From NCBI GenBank assembly GCA_944381345.1, contig CALWKU010000036.1, forward strand, positions 1-34,197: 34,197 nt of DNA. Reading direction: 5' to 3'. Below the pieces are notes generated by a model, which was given only the letters and a program-made list of their open reading frames with translations, did not search any database and was not told the origin of the DNA. The translations under genes and the position numbers were made by a program. The stretch comes from an uncultured Christensenellaceae bacterium. GTDB lineage: Bacteria > Bacillota > Clostridia > Christensenellales > UBA3700. Every line of letters starts with the position of its first letter. The first letter of the stretch is position 1. Below, one piece after another: positions 26,649 to 34,197 of the stretch.

Positions 26649-26677
26649 ATTATACATTATTTTCCCATTTCTGTCTA
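26649..26677 (-). promoter_or_regulatory. Promoter of polA-coaE
   Basis: The minus strand has TAGACA (26672-26677), a 17-nt spacer and a perfect TATAAT (26649-26654). The leader of about 100 nt contains a GC-rich 7-bp hairpin (GCGGACG/CGTCCGC) near its 5' end. Confidence 0.7.
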
Positions 26678-26684
26678 TATTTAT

Positions 26685-26714
26685 TTGACTTCGAGCTGCG
26701 TAATTTGTTATAAA
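26685..26714 (+). promoter_or_regulatory. Promoter of the Na/phosphate symporter-like gene
   Basis: The plus strand has TTGACT (26685-26690), an 18-nt spacer and an extended -10, TGT-TATAAA (26706-26714). Its -35 lies 7 bp from that of the divergent polA promoter. Confidence 0.7.
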
Positions 26715-26747
26715 GTAGTTACGGCGCCGCGCGCCGCGGGAGGATAC

Positions 26748-28430
26748 ATGCCGACATTCGAAATGATACTCACTCTTCTGGGCGGTTTGGGCGTTTTTTT
26801 GATCGCTCTCAAAATTTTGAGCGAATCGCTTGAATCCATTGCGGGCAACAAGCTCAAAAACGTATTCAACAAGATCAGTTCCAACCGCTTTGCCGGTATA
26901 GCCGTCGGCGCGGGTGTGACGGCGGTGATACAGAGTTCTTCGGCTACCACGGTCATGGTCGTAGGCTTTGTCAACGCGGGCGTTATGACGCTGCGCCAGG
27001 CGACCGCAATCATAATGGGCGCCAACATCGGCACGACGATAACCGCGCAGATAGTCGCGCTGCAATTTTTGCCGATAACCGCGTTTTTGGGCGCGACGGC
27101 GTGCGTGGGCGCGTTCATGACGATGCTGTCCAAAAACGACAAGGTCGTCCGCGCGGGACAACTCGTCGGAAGCATAGGGATGATCTTCATCGGACTGGAA
27201 GTGATGAGTTCGTCGATGGAGACGTTCAGCGATTCCGAGACGGTGCGCAACGCGATCGCCGCGGTCAGCAACCCCTTTCTTTTGCTGTTGATAGGACTCG
27301 TGATCACCGCGATCATCCAAAGTTCGTCCGCGACCACGAGCATTTTGATCACTATGGCGGGCGTAGGGCTTGTCGACCTCAAAAGCTCGATTTTCCTCAC
27401 TCTCGGCATCAATATCGGCACCTGCGTGACTGCGGTACTCGCGTCGATAGGCGCGACCACCAACGGCAAGCGCGCGTCTGTGATACACCTGATGTTCAAC
27501 GTGTTCGGATCGATCGTGTTCTTCATTCTCGCGCTCGTGCTGCCCATCGATGAATGGCTGTCCGCCGCATTCCCCGAGATAGAGACGCAGATAGCTATGT
27601 TCCATACGATATTCAACGTGACGACAACGATCTTGCTCGTAGGCTTCATAAAGTACATCACCCGCCTTTCCGAGCTGATAGTCCGCGACAAAAAACAAAA
27701 GCCTGACGAGGACGGCATCGTTGCCGACAAATTCGCCTACGTAGACGAAAGACTGCTCGCCACGCCGTCGATCGCGCTAGCGCAGGTGCGCAAGGAGATA
27801 GAATTGATGGCAAGCGTAGCCAAAAAGAATTTGGATTGGGCTTTGGGCGCGGTGCGCGACGGCAGGTTCGACAAGCGCGACAAGTTCCGCTCCCGCGAAG
27901 CTCACCTCAATTTTTTGCTCAAAGAGCTGACCGTCTACAATGTCAAACTGACCACCAACCCGCTGTCTTCGGAGAGCGAGCACGAGCTGAGCAGCTACTA
28001 CCGCGCGGTATCCGACCTCGAAAGGATCGGCGACTACGCCGAAAACATCGTCGAATATGCCGACGCCCTCGTCAAACAAAACGCCTCTCTCTCCCCCGAC
28101 GCGCTCGCCGAACTGGACGAGATGATCGCCGACGTAGACGAACTGTACGCGCTGGTGATGCGCGCGTTCGCCGCCAAAGATCTTTCGCTGCGCCTTGAAG
28201 TGGACGAAGCGGAACAAAAGGTGGACGACTGCAAGGACAAGTTCGAGGCGTCTCACATCAAACGCCTCGCATCGGGGCAATGCTCCGCCGACGCTGGAGC
28301 GGTATGGCTGCATCTCGTCAACGACTTGGAGCGCGTTGGCGACCACATACGCAACCTGTTCAACGGCATGAGCGGCTATATCTCCGAAAAAGCGCCGATC
28401 AAAGTCCCTGCGACAGCAAAGCAAGTCTGA
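26748..28430 (+). CDS. Na/phosphate symporter family protein with PhoU-like tail
   Basis: This 560-residue membrane protein belongs to the Na/Pi cotransporter family. The membrane half (about 1-345) contains the family's inverted repeat, seen as two QSSSATT motifs (62-68 and 191-197), each followed by a GANIGT or GINIGT segment. A linker follows, then a helical PhoU-like domain (about 390-545) with paired charged helices (SDLERIGDYAENIVEYAD and NDLERVGDHIRNLFNGM). Phosphate import is the family role; the tail may sense or regulate. The start at 26748 is set by GGGAGG 6 nt upstream; a longer in-frame start crosses the promoter and was rejected. A shared terminator follows. Confidence 0.93.
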   Translation: MPTFEMILTLLGGLGVFLIALKILSESLESIAGNKLKNVFNKISSNRFAGIAVGAGVTAVIQSSSATTVMVVGFVNAGVMTLRQATAIIMGANIGTTITAQIVALQFLPITAFLGATACVGAFMTMLSKNDKVVRAGQLVGSIGMIFIGLEVMSSSMETFSDSETVRNAIAAVSNPFLLLLIGLVITAIIQSSSATTSILITMAGVGLVDLKSSIFLTLGINIGTCVTAVLASIGATTNGKRASVIHLMFNVFGSIVFFILALVLPIDEWLSAAFPEIETQIAMFHTIFNVTTTILLVGFIKYITRLSELIVRDKKQKPDEDGIVADKFAYVDERLLATPSIALAQVRKEIELMASVAKKNLDWALGAVRDGRFDKRDKFRSREAHLNFLLKELTVYNVKLTTNPLSSESEHELSSYYRAVSDLERIGDYAENIVEYADALVKQNASLSPDALAELDEMIADVDELYALVMRAFAAKDLSLRLEVDEAEQKVDDCKDKFEASHIKRLASGQCSADAGAVWLHLVNDLERVGDHIRNLFNGMSGYISEKAPIKVPATAKQV

Positions 28431-28517
28431 TACTTTTCGTATAGACCGCAGGCGTAAACGGCTGCGTATGCAAGAGCCGCAGTTCGATTTTGAAAAACGA
28501 AACATTTTGAAGAGCAT

Positions 28518-28556
28518 AAAAAGCGGTTTCGGACGATTTATCCGAAACCGCTTTTT
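28518..28556. terminator. Strong bidirectional terminator between symporter gene and thrS
   Basis: AAAAAGCGGTTTCGGA (28518-28533) and TCCGAAACCGCTTTTT (28541-28556) form a perfect 16-bp stem with a 7-nt loop, with T tracts on both strands. It ends the plus-strand symporter gene and the minus-strand thrS. Confidence 0.95.
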
Positions 28557-28605
28557 GTCTGCTGTCAAAGCGCGCCGCGAAAAACGGCGCGCCCCGTTTT
28601 TGGGA

Positions 28606-30546
28606 TCAATCCAATCTTCTCTCGGAAATCTCGCTCAATACTCTCTCGGTGAACTCGTCGAGATCCATAGCTCCGAGTACGCCCTCGCCTCTCCTGCGCA
28701 CGGATACGACCTCGTCCTGTTGTTCCTTGTCGCCGACGACGAGCATATACGGCACTTTTTCGAGTTGCGCGGAGCGTATCTTGTATCCGATCGTCTCGTT
28801 GCGTGTGTCGACCTCGCAGCGCACGCCGTACATTTCGAGGTTTTTAGCGACTTCTTTGGCATAATCCTCGTTGCGTTCGGTGACGCTGATGATCTTGACC
28901 TGCGTCGGGGCGATCCACAGCGGGAACGCGCCGGCGTATTTTTCGATGAGCAGCGCGATCGTACGCTCGAAACAGCCTATCGATGTGCGGTGGATGATGT
29001 ACGGACGGCGCTTTTCGCCGTTCTCGTCTACATAGGTCATGTCAAAGTTTTCGGCAAGGAACATATCGACCTGCACGGTGATGATGGTGTCCTCTTTGCC
29101 GTGGACGTTCTTGATCTGGATGTCCAGCTTAGGTCCGTAGAAAGCCGCCTCTCCGACCGCTTCGGTATATTCGATGCCGAGGTGGTCGAGGATCTTCTTC
29201 ATCGTCGCCTCTGCCTTTGCCCAAATCTCAGGCTCGTTGATGTATTTCTTTGTGTCCTCGGGATCCCACTTGGAGAAACGGTACGTCACGTCGTCCTGCA
29301 AGCCTATCGCGCCGAGCATAAACTTGATGAGGTCAACCGCACCTTTGAACTCGTCCTCGAGCTGTTCGGGAGTGCAGACGATGTGCCCCTCGCTGATCGT
29401 AAATTGACGCACGCGGATAAGCCCGTGCATCTCGCCGCTGTTCTCGTTGCGGAACAGCGTGGATATCTCGCCGTATCTGATCGGCAGATCGCGGTAGCTT
29501 TTAAGCCCGTTGTTGTAGATGGTGTATTGGAAAGGGCAAGTCATCGGGCGCAGCGCGAACACCTCGTCGTCCTTTTCCTCGTCTCCAATGACAAACATCC
29601 CGTCCTTGTAGTGATCCCAATGCCCCGAGACCTTGTAAAGATCGGACTTTGCCATGTATGGCGTCTTGGTGCGCACATAGCCGCGTCTGTCCTCCTCGTC
29701 CTCGACAAAGCGGACAAGCGTGCGGAAGATGCGCTCGCCCTTGGGCATGAGCAGCGGCAAGCCCTGACCTATGCGCTCGTCCGTCATAAAGATGCCGAGT
29801 TCTCTGCCCAACTTGTTGTGGTCGCGCTTTTTAGCCTCTTCGACTGCGGCGAGATATTTGGTCAGCTCGCTCTTTTTGTCAAAGCAAGTGCCGTAGACGC
29901 GGGACAGCATTTTGTTGTGTTCGTTGCCGCGCCAATACGCGCCCGTGAGCGAGGTCAGCTTGAACGCCTTGATCATTCCTGTGGACGGCAGGTGCGGACC
30001 CGCGCACAGATCTACGAAATTGCCCTGGCGATAGAAAGATATCTCAGCGTCCTCGGGCAGATCGTTGATGAGTTCGACCTTGTACGGCTCGTTGTAGCTT
30101 TGCATCAACTCGATCGCCTCTTTGCGGGGCAAAACGAATCTCTCCAATTTGTAATCGGCTTTGACGATCTTGGTCATCTCGCGCTCGACCATCTCCAATT
30201 CCTCGAATGTGATGGGCGTGGTGAAGTCGAAATCATAGTAAAATCCCTCGTCGATCGCAGGGCCGATCGCCAGCTTGACCGTGGGATAGACGCTCTTCAT
30301 AGCCTGAGCGAGTACATGCGAGCAGGTGTGGCGATATATGCGCCTGCCCTCGGGATCTTTGAAAGTGAGGATCTGCAAAGAACAATCCTTTCGGGGCGCA
30401 AACCCCAATTCTACGACCTTGCCGTCAACGATCGCGCCCAGCGCCGCGCGCGCCAGCCCTTCGGAAATGCGCGCCGCGATCTGCGCTACGCTCTCGCCGT
30501 CCGCGCACTCCAAAACGCTGCCGTCTTTCAATGTGACTTTTATCAT
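28606..30546 (-). CDS. thrS: Threonyl-tRNA synthetase
   Basis: ThrS charges tRNA-Thr and edits mischarged serine. The 646-residue protein has an N-terminal TGS domain (MIKVTLKDGSVLECADGES), the editing domain with HTCSHVLA (His 73 and 77) and CAGPHLPSTG, and a class II catalytic core: RNENSGEMHGLIRVRQFT (motif 2), the zinc-site segment MTCPFQY, and HRTSIGCFERTIALLIE (motif 3). The anticodon-binding domain closes the protein (VRCEVDTRNETIGYKIR). The length is normal. The start at 30546 has GGAGG upstream and matches the family start; an upstream in-frame start lies in the leader RNA. Expression is controlled by a T-box leader. Confidence 0.98.
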   Translation of the reverse strand: MIKVTLKDGSVLECADGESVAQIAARISEGLARAALGAIVDGKVVELGFAPRKDCSLQILTFKDPEGRRIYRHTCSHVLAQAMKSVYPTVKLAIGPAIDEGFYYDFDFTTPITFEELEMVEREMTKIVKADYKLERFVLPRKEAIELMQSYNEPYKVELINDLPEDAEISFYRQGNFVDLCAGPHLPSTGMIKAFKLTSLTGAYWRGNEHNKMLSRVYGTCFDKKSELTKYLAAVEEAKKRDHNKLGRELGIFMTDERIGQGLPLLMPKGERIFRTLVRFVEDEEDRRGYVRTKTPYMAKSDLYKVSGHWDHYKDGMFVIGDEEKDDEVFALRPMTCPFQYTIYNNGLKSYRDLPIRYGEISTLFRNENSGEMHGLIRVRQFTISEGHIVCTPEQLEDEFKGAVDLIKFMLGAIGLQDDVTYRFSKWDPEDTKKYINEPEIWAKAEATMKKILDHLGIEYTEAVGEAAFYGPKLDIQIKNVHGKEDTIITVQVDMFLAENFDMTYVDENGEKRRPYIIHRTSIGCFERTIALLIEKYAGAFPLWIAPTQVKIISVTERNEDYAKEVAKNLEMYGVRCEVDTRNETIGYKIRSAQLEKVPYMLVVGDKEQQDEVVSVRRRGEGVLGAMDLDEFTERVLSEISERRLD

Positions 30547-30556
30547 ATATACCTCC

Positions 30557-30780
30557 AAAAAAGGCGTCCCTGCATTTGCAAGGACGCCTCGGCGTGGTTC
30601 CACCTTACTTACGGCTTTCGCCGCATCTCATTGCGCCGACTCGTTCGGCGGGACGTGCTTTTCGCCGGGTGGTATGTCTCCGCCGCCGCGTACCTCTCTT
30701 TCAGCCGCCGGAGAGGCTCTCTGTGACGCTCTTTGCGGGACACTTGTCCCTGCGCGCGCCGTATGGCGCTGCAATCGTAC
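30557..30780 (-). promoter_or_regulatory. T-box riboswitch leader of thrS
   Basis: The minus-strand leader contains the conserved T-box AAGTAAGGTGGAACCACGCC (30610-30591), which pairs with the tRNA acceptor end and forms the antiterminator. The competing terminator follows at 30588-30557: GGCGTCC/GGACGCC with a run of six T. Upstream, a long stem I region shows AGAGAGCC and GCTGAAAGAGAGG (about 30690-30720), as in T-box stem I. The probable specifier is ACC at 30673-30671 (in CATACCACC), matching tRNA-Thr(GGU). Low charged tRNA-Thr would allow read-through into thrS. The exact stem I fold was not computed. Confidence 0.9.
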
Positions 30781-30785
30781 TTATC

Positions 30786-30814
30786 ATTTTATCCCCGCAA
30801 TAGCAGTTTGTCAA
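30786..30814 (-). promoter_or_regulatory. Promoter of the thrS leader
   Basis: The minus strand has a perfect TTGACA (30809-30814), a 17-nt spacer and TAAAAT (30786-30791). The start falls near 30779, at the beginning of the T-box RNA. Confidence 0.85.
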
Positions 30815-30845
30815 CTGTTTTTCGCTTGCGAAACGTCCTTTTCTC

Positions 30846-30873
30846 ACCGCGGGGATCGAGTCGGCATATAATG
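30846..30873 (+). promoter_or_regulatory. Possible sporulation (sigma-K/sigma-E-like) promoter of the collagen-like gene
   Basis: CATATAATG (30865-30873) is close to the sigma-K -10 CATAnnnTA and the sigma-E -10 CATACAAT. An AC dinucleotide (30846-30847) lies 17 nt upstream, as in sigma-K promoters. No TTGACA-like box is present at the vegetative distance. TATAAT inside the same box keeps a weak sigma-A reading possible. Confidence 0.4.
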
Positions 30874-30902
30874 TATCGAAACTTCCGTCAAGGAGAAGAA
30901 AT

Positions 30903-31643
30903 ATGTTTGGAATGGGATGCAACTTTTGCAATTGCGGCAGACGGCCGGGCTTCGGCACGCCTCCGTATTATATCGTAACGGGTCCGACAGGGCCTACCGG
31001 TCCGATGGGTCCTCCCGGCGGTCCGTCAGGGGCGACCGGGCCGACCGGACCCACCGGCCCTACGGGACCTGCGGGCGCGGCGGGAGCAGCGGGCGCGACC
31101 GGAGCAACGGGCGCGACGGGTCCGACGGGTCCGACCGGTCCGCAAGGCGCGGCGGGAGCAACGGGCGCGACCGGAGCTACGGGCGCGACGGGTCCGACGG
31201 GTCCCACCGGTCCCGCGATCGCTACCGCATACGGTCAACTCTACCAAAACGCCGCTCAAACGCCCACGGTGACCGACACGACGACGCCGGTCGAACTCGA
31301 ACTCAACACGACGGGTGCGGACGAGAACATGGGCGCGGCGGCGAACACGTTGACGATACAGCAGGCGGGGACGTATTTGGTCTCCTACTCTCTCAACGTC
31401 TCGCCGAGCGTCGCGGGCAACGTGACCGCGCAAGTGCTGCAAAACGACGCGCCGATCGCGTCCACGCAACAGACGGTCTATGCGCCCGCGAACCAGGCGA
31501 CGCCGCTGTCGGGGAGTTTTGTGGTGACGCTCTCCCAAAACGACGAACTCAATCTCGCCCTGACCTTCCCCTCCTATACCGGCGGGTACACCGCCGAAGT
31601 CGGTGCGAACGCTTCTTTGTCTGCGGTCAAGCTGACCGCCTGA
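30903..31643 (+). CDS. Collagen-like (Gly-X-Y) protein with BclA/C1q-like C-terminal domain
   Basis: This 246-residue protein has a short N-terminus with a cysteine cluster (CNFCNCG, 6-12) and no signal peptide. A collagen-like region at about 27-105 holds 26 Gly-X-Y triplets, mostly GPT, GAT and GAA, with one extra Gly interrupting the phase after the fourth. The C-terminal domain (about 106-246) looks like the beta-rich trimerising domain of BclA-type exosporium proteins ([12 protein letters not shown] and [10 protein letters not shown]). Such proteins form fibres on spores or cells; Thr in the triplets is often glycosylated. AAGGAG lies about 8 nt before the ATG. It is monocistronic and divergent from thrS. 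Spore-surface location is an inference. Confidence 0.88.
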   Translation: MFGMGCNFCNCGRRPGFGTPPYYIVTGPTGPTGPMGPPGGPSGATGPTGPTGPTGPAGAAGAAGATGATGATGPTGPTGPQGAAGATGATGATGATGPTGPTGPAIATAYGQLYQNAAQTPTVTDTTTPVELELNTTGADENMGAAANTLTIQQAGTYLVSYSLNVSPSVAGNVTAQVLQNDAPIASTQQTVYAPANQATPLSGSFVVTLSQNDELNLALTFPSYTGGYTAEVGANASLSAVKLTA

Positions 31644-31656
31644 GCGGCAAACCCGG

Positions 31657-31680
31657 GGCGCGGCGAAAGCCGCGTCCTTT
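31657..31680 (+). terminator. Probable terminator after the collagen-like gene
   Basis: GGCGCGGC-GAAA-GCCGCGTC (31657-31676) forms an 8-bp stem with one G-T pair and a GNRA tetraloop 13 nt after the stop; the T tract (CTTTG) is short. Confidence 0.55.
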
Positions 31681-31741
31681 GATCGGCTCGCGCGCGGACT
31701 TTATGTTTGCCGGCGCATGAGTTTCCGCTCGATGTCCGCGC

Positions 31742-31771
31742 AAAAAATTGCCGACGGACTATGCCGTCGGC
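31742..31771 (-). terminator. Intrinsic terminator after the metallophosphoesterase gene
   Basis: On the minus strand GCCGACGG-CATAGT-CCGTCGGC (31771-31750) forms a perfect 8-bp stem, followed by AATTTTTT. It lies 7 nt after the stop at 31779. Confidence 0.92.
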
Positions 31772-31778
31772 TGCTCGC

Positions 31779-32945
31779 TCACCACCCCGAATACTCGTTG
31801 TAATCAAAGCTCTCGGGCGGCTCTATCACACTGATCTTGTATCTGCTCTCCGTATCCTTTGCATATACGTTGATGTCGATGACGCTCGCGCCGATGGGGA
31901 TACGTCTTTCCCATGCCTCGACGCCCGACGTCCTGCCGTAGTGCAATATGACGGGCTTGCCTTCGTTGGCGGGGATGCCGTCATCGTCCTTTTTCCCTTC
32001 GTACATCACCGCGAAGTTGTGGTCGTGGTCGTGCCCCGCGGTGACAAAGTCGGTGCTTCCAAGCTCGACAATCTTATCGTACATTCCTATATTTTCCTCG
32101 GGAACATAGCAATGATCTTGAATGGTGAATTGCTCAAAGCCGCCCCAAAGCGGATAGTTGTCCAGCGCGTCCTGATATTCGTAGAGAGGAACGTGCATAA
32201 ACAGCGCGGAATTTACGGTTTTGCCCGCGCGCTCGCAAAGCGCGGTTATCTCTCTCTCGTACCACTGCACCTGCTCATTCGACAGCCCCATATATCCGGG
32301 TCCGCGGCTGCCGTCCTCATTGAACACCTTGCCGTGCGTATCCATATTGATCAGCCCGTAGACGACGTTGCCGTCTTTGTCCTCAACATCTATCACATAG
32401 TTGCCGGTGCCGGTCGTATCGCCCTTTTGCATGAGCGAATATTTGTAGCCTTTAAGCACTTCGAGGATCTCCTCGTTGCCCTGCTCTTCGTTGTCCCTGC
32501 CGACGGGTTGCTGCGTATCCCAGCTCCACTCGCCGTCGTGGTTGCCGAGGGTGTACATCCACGGAATTTGCGCCTCCTCCATGATCTCGGCGATCTCGAC
32601 GATCGCCTTGTCGCGCTGACGATACCAATAAATGCTCGCCGCGGCGTCGCCGGTGACGGCAACGACGTCGGGATCTGACAGTCGAATAGCCGTCCTTACC
32701 CATTCGAGCGTCTGCTTGTCGTTGGCGTTCCACGCCGGCGCGGTCAGGTGCAGATCGGTCAATTGCAACACGCGCAGCTTGCCGTCCTCGGGCAAGGTGA
32801 CGCTCGTCGCCTTTTCGACGGGGTCTTTTCGATAGTCGAACGCATACAGCCAACCGAAAATCGACAGCCCCACGATTAGCACGATGACCAATACGGCTGC
32901 AACGACACCGATGATTATCTTCTTTCGTTTGGAAATTGTGCCCAT
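31779..32945 (-). CDS. Membrane-anchored calcineurin-like metallophosphoesterase
   Basis: This 388-residue protein has one N-terminal transmembrane segment (about 9-34) after a basic start, so the catalytic domain should lie outside the membrane. The metal-binding motifs of calcineurin-like phosphoesterases follow in order: TDLH (63-66), GD (99-100), GNHD (134-137), a His in MHVPLYEY, and GHDHDH. The two-metal site is therefore complete. The substrate cannot be read from the sequence; relatives include purple-acid-phosphatase-like enzymes acting on phosphoesters or nucleotides. AAAGGAGAGG lies about 5 nt before the ATG. It follows the mscS-type gene by 30 nt and is probably in the same operon. 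Confidence 0.9.
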   Translation of the reverse strand: MGTISKRKKIIIGVVAAVLVIVLIVGLSIFGWLYAFDYRKDPVEKATSVTLPEDGKLRVLQLTDLHLTAPAWNANDKQTLEWVRTAIRLSDPDVVAVTGDAAASIYWYRQRDKAIVEIAEIMEEAQIPWMYTLGNHDGEWSWDTQQPVGRDNEEQGNEEILEVLKGYKYSLMQKGDTTGTGNYVIDVEDKDGNVVYGLINMDTHGKVFNEDGSRGPGYMGLSNEQVQWYEREITALCERAGKTVNSALFMHVPLYEYQDALDNYPLWGGFEQFTIQDHCYVPEENIGMYDKIVELGSTDFVTAGHDHDHNFAVMYEGKKDDDGIPANEGKPVILHYGRTSGVEAWERRIPIGASVIDINVYAKDTESRYKISVIEPPESFDYNEYSGW

Positions 32946-32975
32946 ATCCTCTCCTTTTGCGGCGTTCGCCGCGGT

Positions 32976-33812
32976 TTATTTGCTCTTCTTTTGCTCTCTG
33001 TCCGCGGCGTTGTGAACCTCAATCTGCGGATAGGGTATGCTTATGCCGTTGGCGTCGAATGCGAGCTTGACCGACTCGCGCATCGCGTATTGAGCGTCGT
33101 AATACTTCTCCGTCGGCACCCAAAACTTTACGGCTATGTCTATGCTCGACGCCGCATGCGCCTGCATGCCGACAAACGGCTCCGGATCGTCGAGCGCGTA
33201 TCCCACCCTCTTTACGCAATCGAGGATGATCGCCTTCGCGGTCTCGAAATCGTCGTCGTAAGAAACCGAAAATACGAGATCGACCCTGCGCGTAGGCTTG
33301 GTCGTGAAGTTGATGATCTCGTCGTTCGCGGCTGTGCTGTTCGGGATGACGACAAGGGTGTTGTCCGCCTTGCGAATGTAGGTATAGAACAATTTGATGT
33401 CCTCGACCGTACCCTTTTCGCCCTCCAGCTCAATCTCGTCTCCGACGCGGTACGGATGCATCACGAGCAAGACTATGCCTCCCGCGATGTTGGACAGCGA
33501 GCCTTGCAGCGCAAGACCTATCGTCACGCCCAGCGACGCGATCGCCGCGGTGATGCTCGACGTCTCAAAGCCGAGGTAGGCGACAAAGACGATCAGCAAA
33601 AAGAATTTTATGCCCCGCCTCGACCACGTCTCGGCAGCGCGGACGACCGCTTCGTCCAATTTCTTTTTGCGCATCAGCTTGCCGAGTTTCTTTGTTAAAA
33701 AGTTTGTGACCTTGAACAAGATGATAAGCACAATTACAGCAAAGACCGCCTTGATGCCCTGCGTGGTCAGCCATGTGCCTATATCGTTAAGCATTTGAGT
33801 AAAAGATTCCAT
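32976..33812 (-). CDS. mscS: MscS-type mechanosensitive channel
   Basis: Small-conductance mechanosensitive channels open under membrane tension and release solutes during osmotic downshock. The 278-residue protein has three transmembrane helices (about 18-38, 64-83 and 84-113). The third is the Gly/Ala-rich pore helix (SSITAAIASLGVTIGLALQG), followed by the family signature NIAGGIVLLVMHPYRVGD (about 108-126), then the beta domain and the C-terminal cytoplasmic cage. The length is close to that of E. coli MscS (286). AGGAGAG lies about 5 nt before the ATG. A near-consensus promoter lies upstream and a metallophosphoesterase gene follows after 30 nt. Confidence 0.96.
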   Translation of the reverse strand: MESFTQMLNDIGTWLTTQGIKAVFAVIVLIILFKVTNFLTKKLGKLMRKKKLDEAVVRAAETWSRRGIKFFLLIVFVAYLGFETSSITAAIASLGVTIGLALQGSLSNIAGGIVLLVMHPYRVGDEIELEGEKGTVEDIKLFYTYIRKADNTLVVIPNSTAANDEIINFTTKPTRRVDLVFSVSYDDDFETAKAIILDCVKRVGYALDDPEPFVGMQAHAASSIDIAVKFWVPTEKYYDAQYAMRESVKLAFDANGISIPYPQIEVHNAADREQKKSK

Positions 33813-34197
33813 AAAGCTCTCCTCTCGTGTTTAGGACGCGTCTCCCGTCCGTTTTTCAATTATACCACCCGTTTCACGCTATGACAAGCGCTGCGGCAAA
33901 GATAGCGCGTACGTTCCTGTCTCCAAAGCGATTATCCCCCGCCTCCGACGCGCGTATGCTTGTCGCGTCCGACGCAAAACGCGCAGCCTGCAAAAGCGAT
34001 AACGATCGACTAACGCGATTCGCATTTTTGAGGTATCTCCCGATCGCGCCGAATCCGCAGAGAAAAACCGCAAAAATTTTTGACGTACCGCCGAAAATGT
34101 AGGTTTACAATACAATTGTTACAAAGTCATGATGTTAACGAAAAAGGAGGTAAAAGCGAAACATGGCAGCGTTTAGGTGAAAGAAAGCAGTCTGCCT
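33813..34197. other. Intergenic region at the right edge, with the start of a possible plus-strand gene
   Basis: After the mscS promoter the stretch 33888-34100 shows no convincing gene. Near the edge AAAAAGGAGG (34140-34149) precedes ATG 34164 by 14 nt, but that frame reads MAAFR and stops (TGA). The stop overlaps a GTG (GTGA) whose frame (VKESSLP) remains open to the window end. A leader peptide coupled to a following gene is possible; the data end too soon to decide. Confidence 0.3.
33859..33887 (-). promoter_or_regulatory. Promoter of the mscS-metallophosphoesterase operon
   Basis: The minus strand has TTGTCA (33882-33887), a 17-nt spacer and a perfect TATAAT (33859-33864). The start near 33852 gives a leader of about 40 nt ending in AGGAGAG. 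Confidence 0.8.

Noticed and set aside
26646..27730. Minus-strand ORFs of about 340-350 codons opposite the symporter gene
   Set aside because: Shadow frames of a gene with clear QSSSATT motifs; no ribosome site.
28468..30726. 752-codon plus-strand ORF opposite thrS
   Set aside because: It runs across a terminator, all of thrS and the T-box leader; an open frame by composition, with no recognisable domain.
30968..31207. Minus-strand ORF rich in Gly-Pro-Val and Ala-Pro-Val
   Set aside because: It is the mirror of the Gly-X-Y coding repeat on the plus strand.
33827..34102. Plus-strand ORF of 91 codons at the right end
   Set aside because: It overlaps the mscS promoter, has no ribosome site at any of its starts, and shows no family resemblance.

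Overview
The window reads as chromosomal DNA from a member of the Clostridia (Bacillota) with moderately high GC content. The best taxonomic evidence is the SCIFF peptide with its radical SAM maturase, a pair described as nearly universal in Clostridia. AddAB instead of RecBCD, a TIGR04086-type membrane protein, a DUF1540-type cysteine protein, a T-box leader on thrS and Firmicutes-like Shine-Dalgarno sites agree with this. A collagen-like protein behind a sigma-K-like promoter hints at spore formation. The species cannot be named; an uncultured gut Clostridia lineage is plausible.

Layout. 1-1071 (minus): the 5' part of a 23S rRNA gene, preceded by tRNA-Ile(GAT) and tRNA-Ala(TGC) behind a strong rRNA-type promoter, with no 16S gene in front. 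1151-3410: corA, a small membrane protein and a possible short transcription unit. 3410-10080: addB-addA, encoding the recombination helicase-nuclease; addB and the divergent lipoprotein gene (10213-11097) both appear to be leaderless. 11165-12079: an unknown cysteine-rich protein. 12164-13850: an AT-rich, broken GLUG-repeat lipoprotein gene. 14161-15663: rplI, a DUF1540-like protein and a membrane protein with an acidic tail. 15762-16447: an odd intergenic stretch holding paired boxes, a tiny possible frameshifted gene and two 111-bp direct repeats with inverted-repeat ends. 16442-18543: scfB, scfA and the divergent TIGR04086-like gene. 18698-26538: the housekeeping series polA-coaE-ruvA-ruvB-queA-tgt-yajC, on the minus strand. 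26748-28430: a Na/phosphate symporter-like protein. 28606-30780: thrS with its T-box leader. 30903-31643: the collagen-like protein. 31779-33812: a mscS-type channel gene followed by a metallophosphoesterase gene.

How the genes work together. AddAB, RuvAB and PolA cover processing of double-strand breaks, branch migration and repair synthesis. QueA and Tgt carry out two steps of queuosine tRNA modification. ScfB installs thioether bonds in ScfA (a ranthipeptide). YajC belongs to the Sec translocon. The least ordinary observations are the 23S unit that starts with tRNA genes instead of 16S, the leaderless divergent promoter pair, the extended SCIFF peptide missed by length-limited gene calling, the IR-bounded 111-bp repeat that reaches into the scfB stop codon, and an A_AAA_AAC slippery heptamer that joins two short reading frames.
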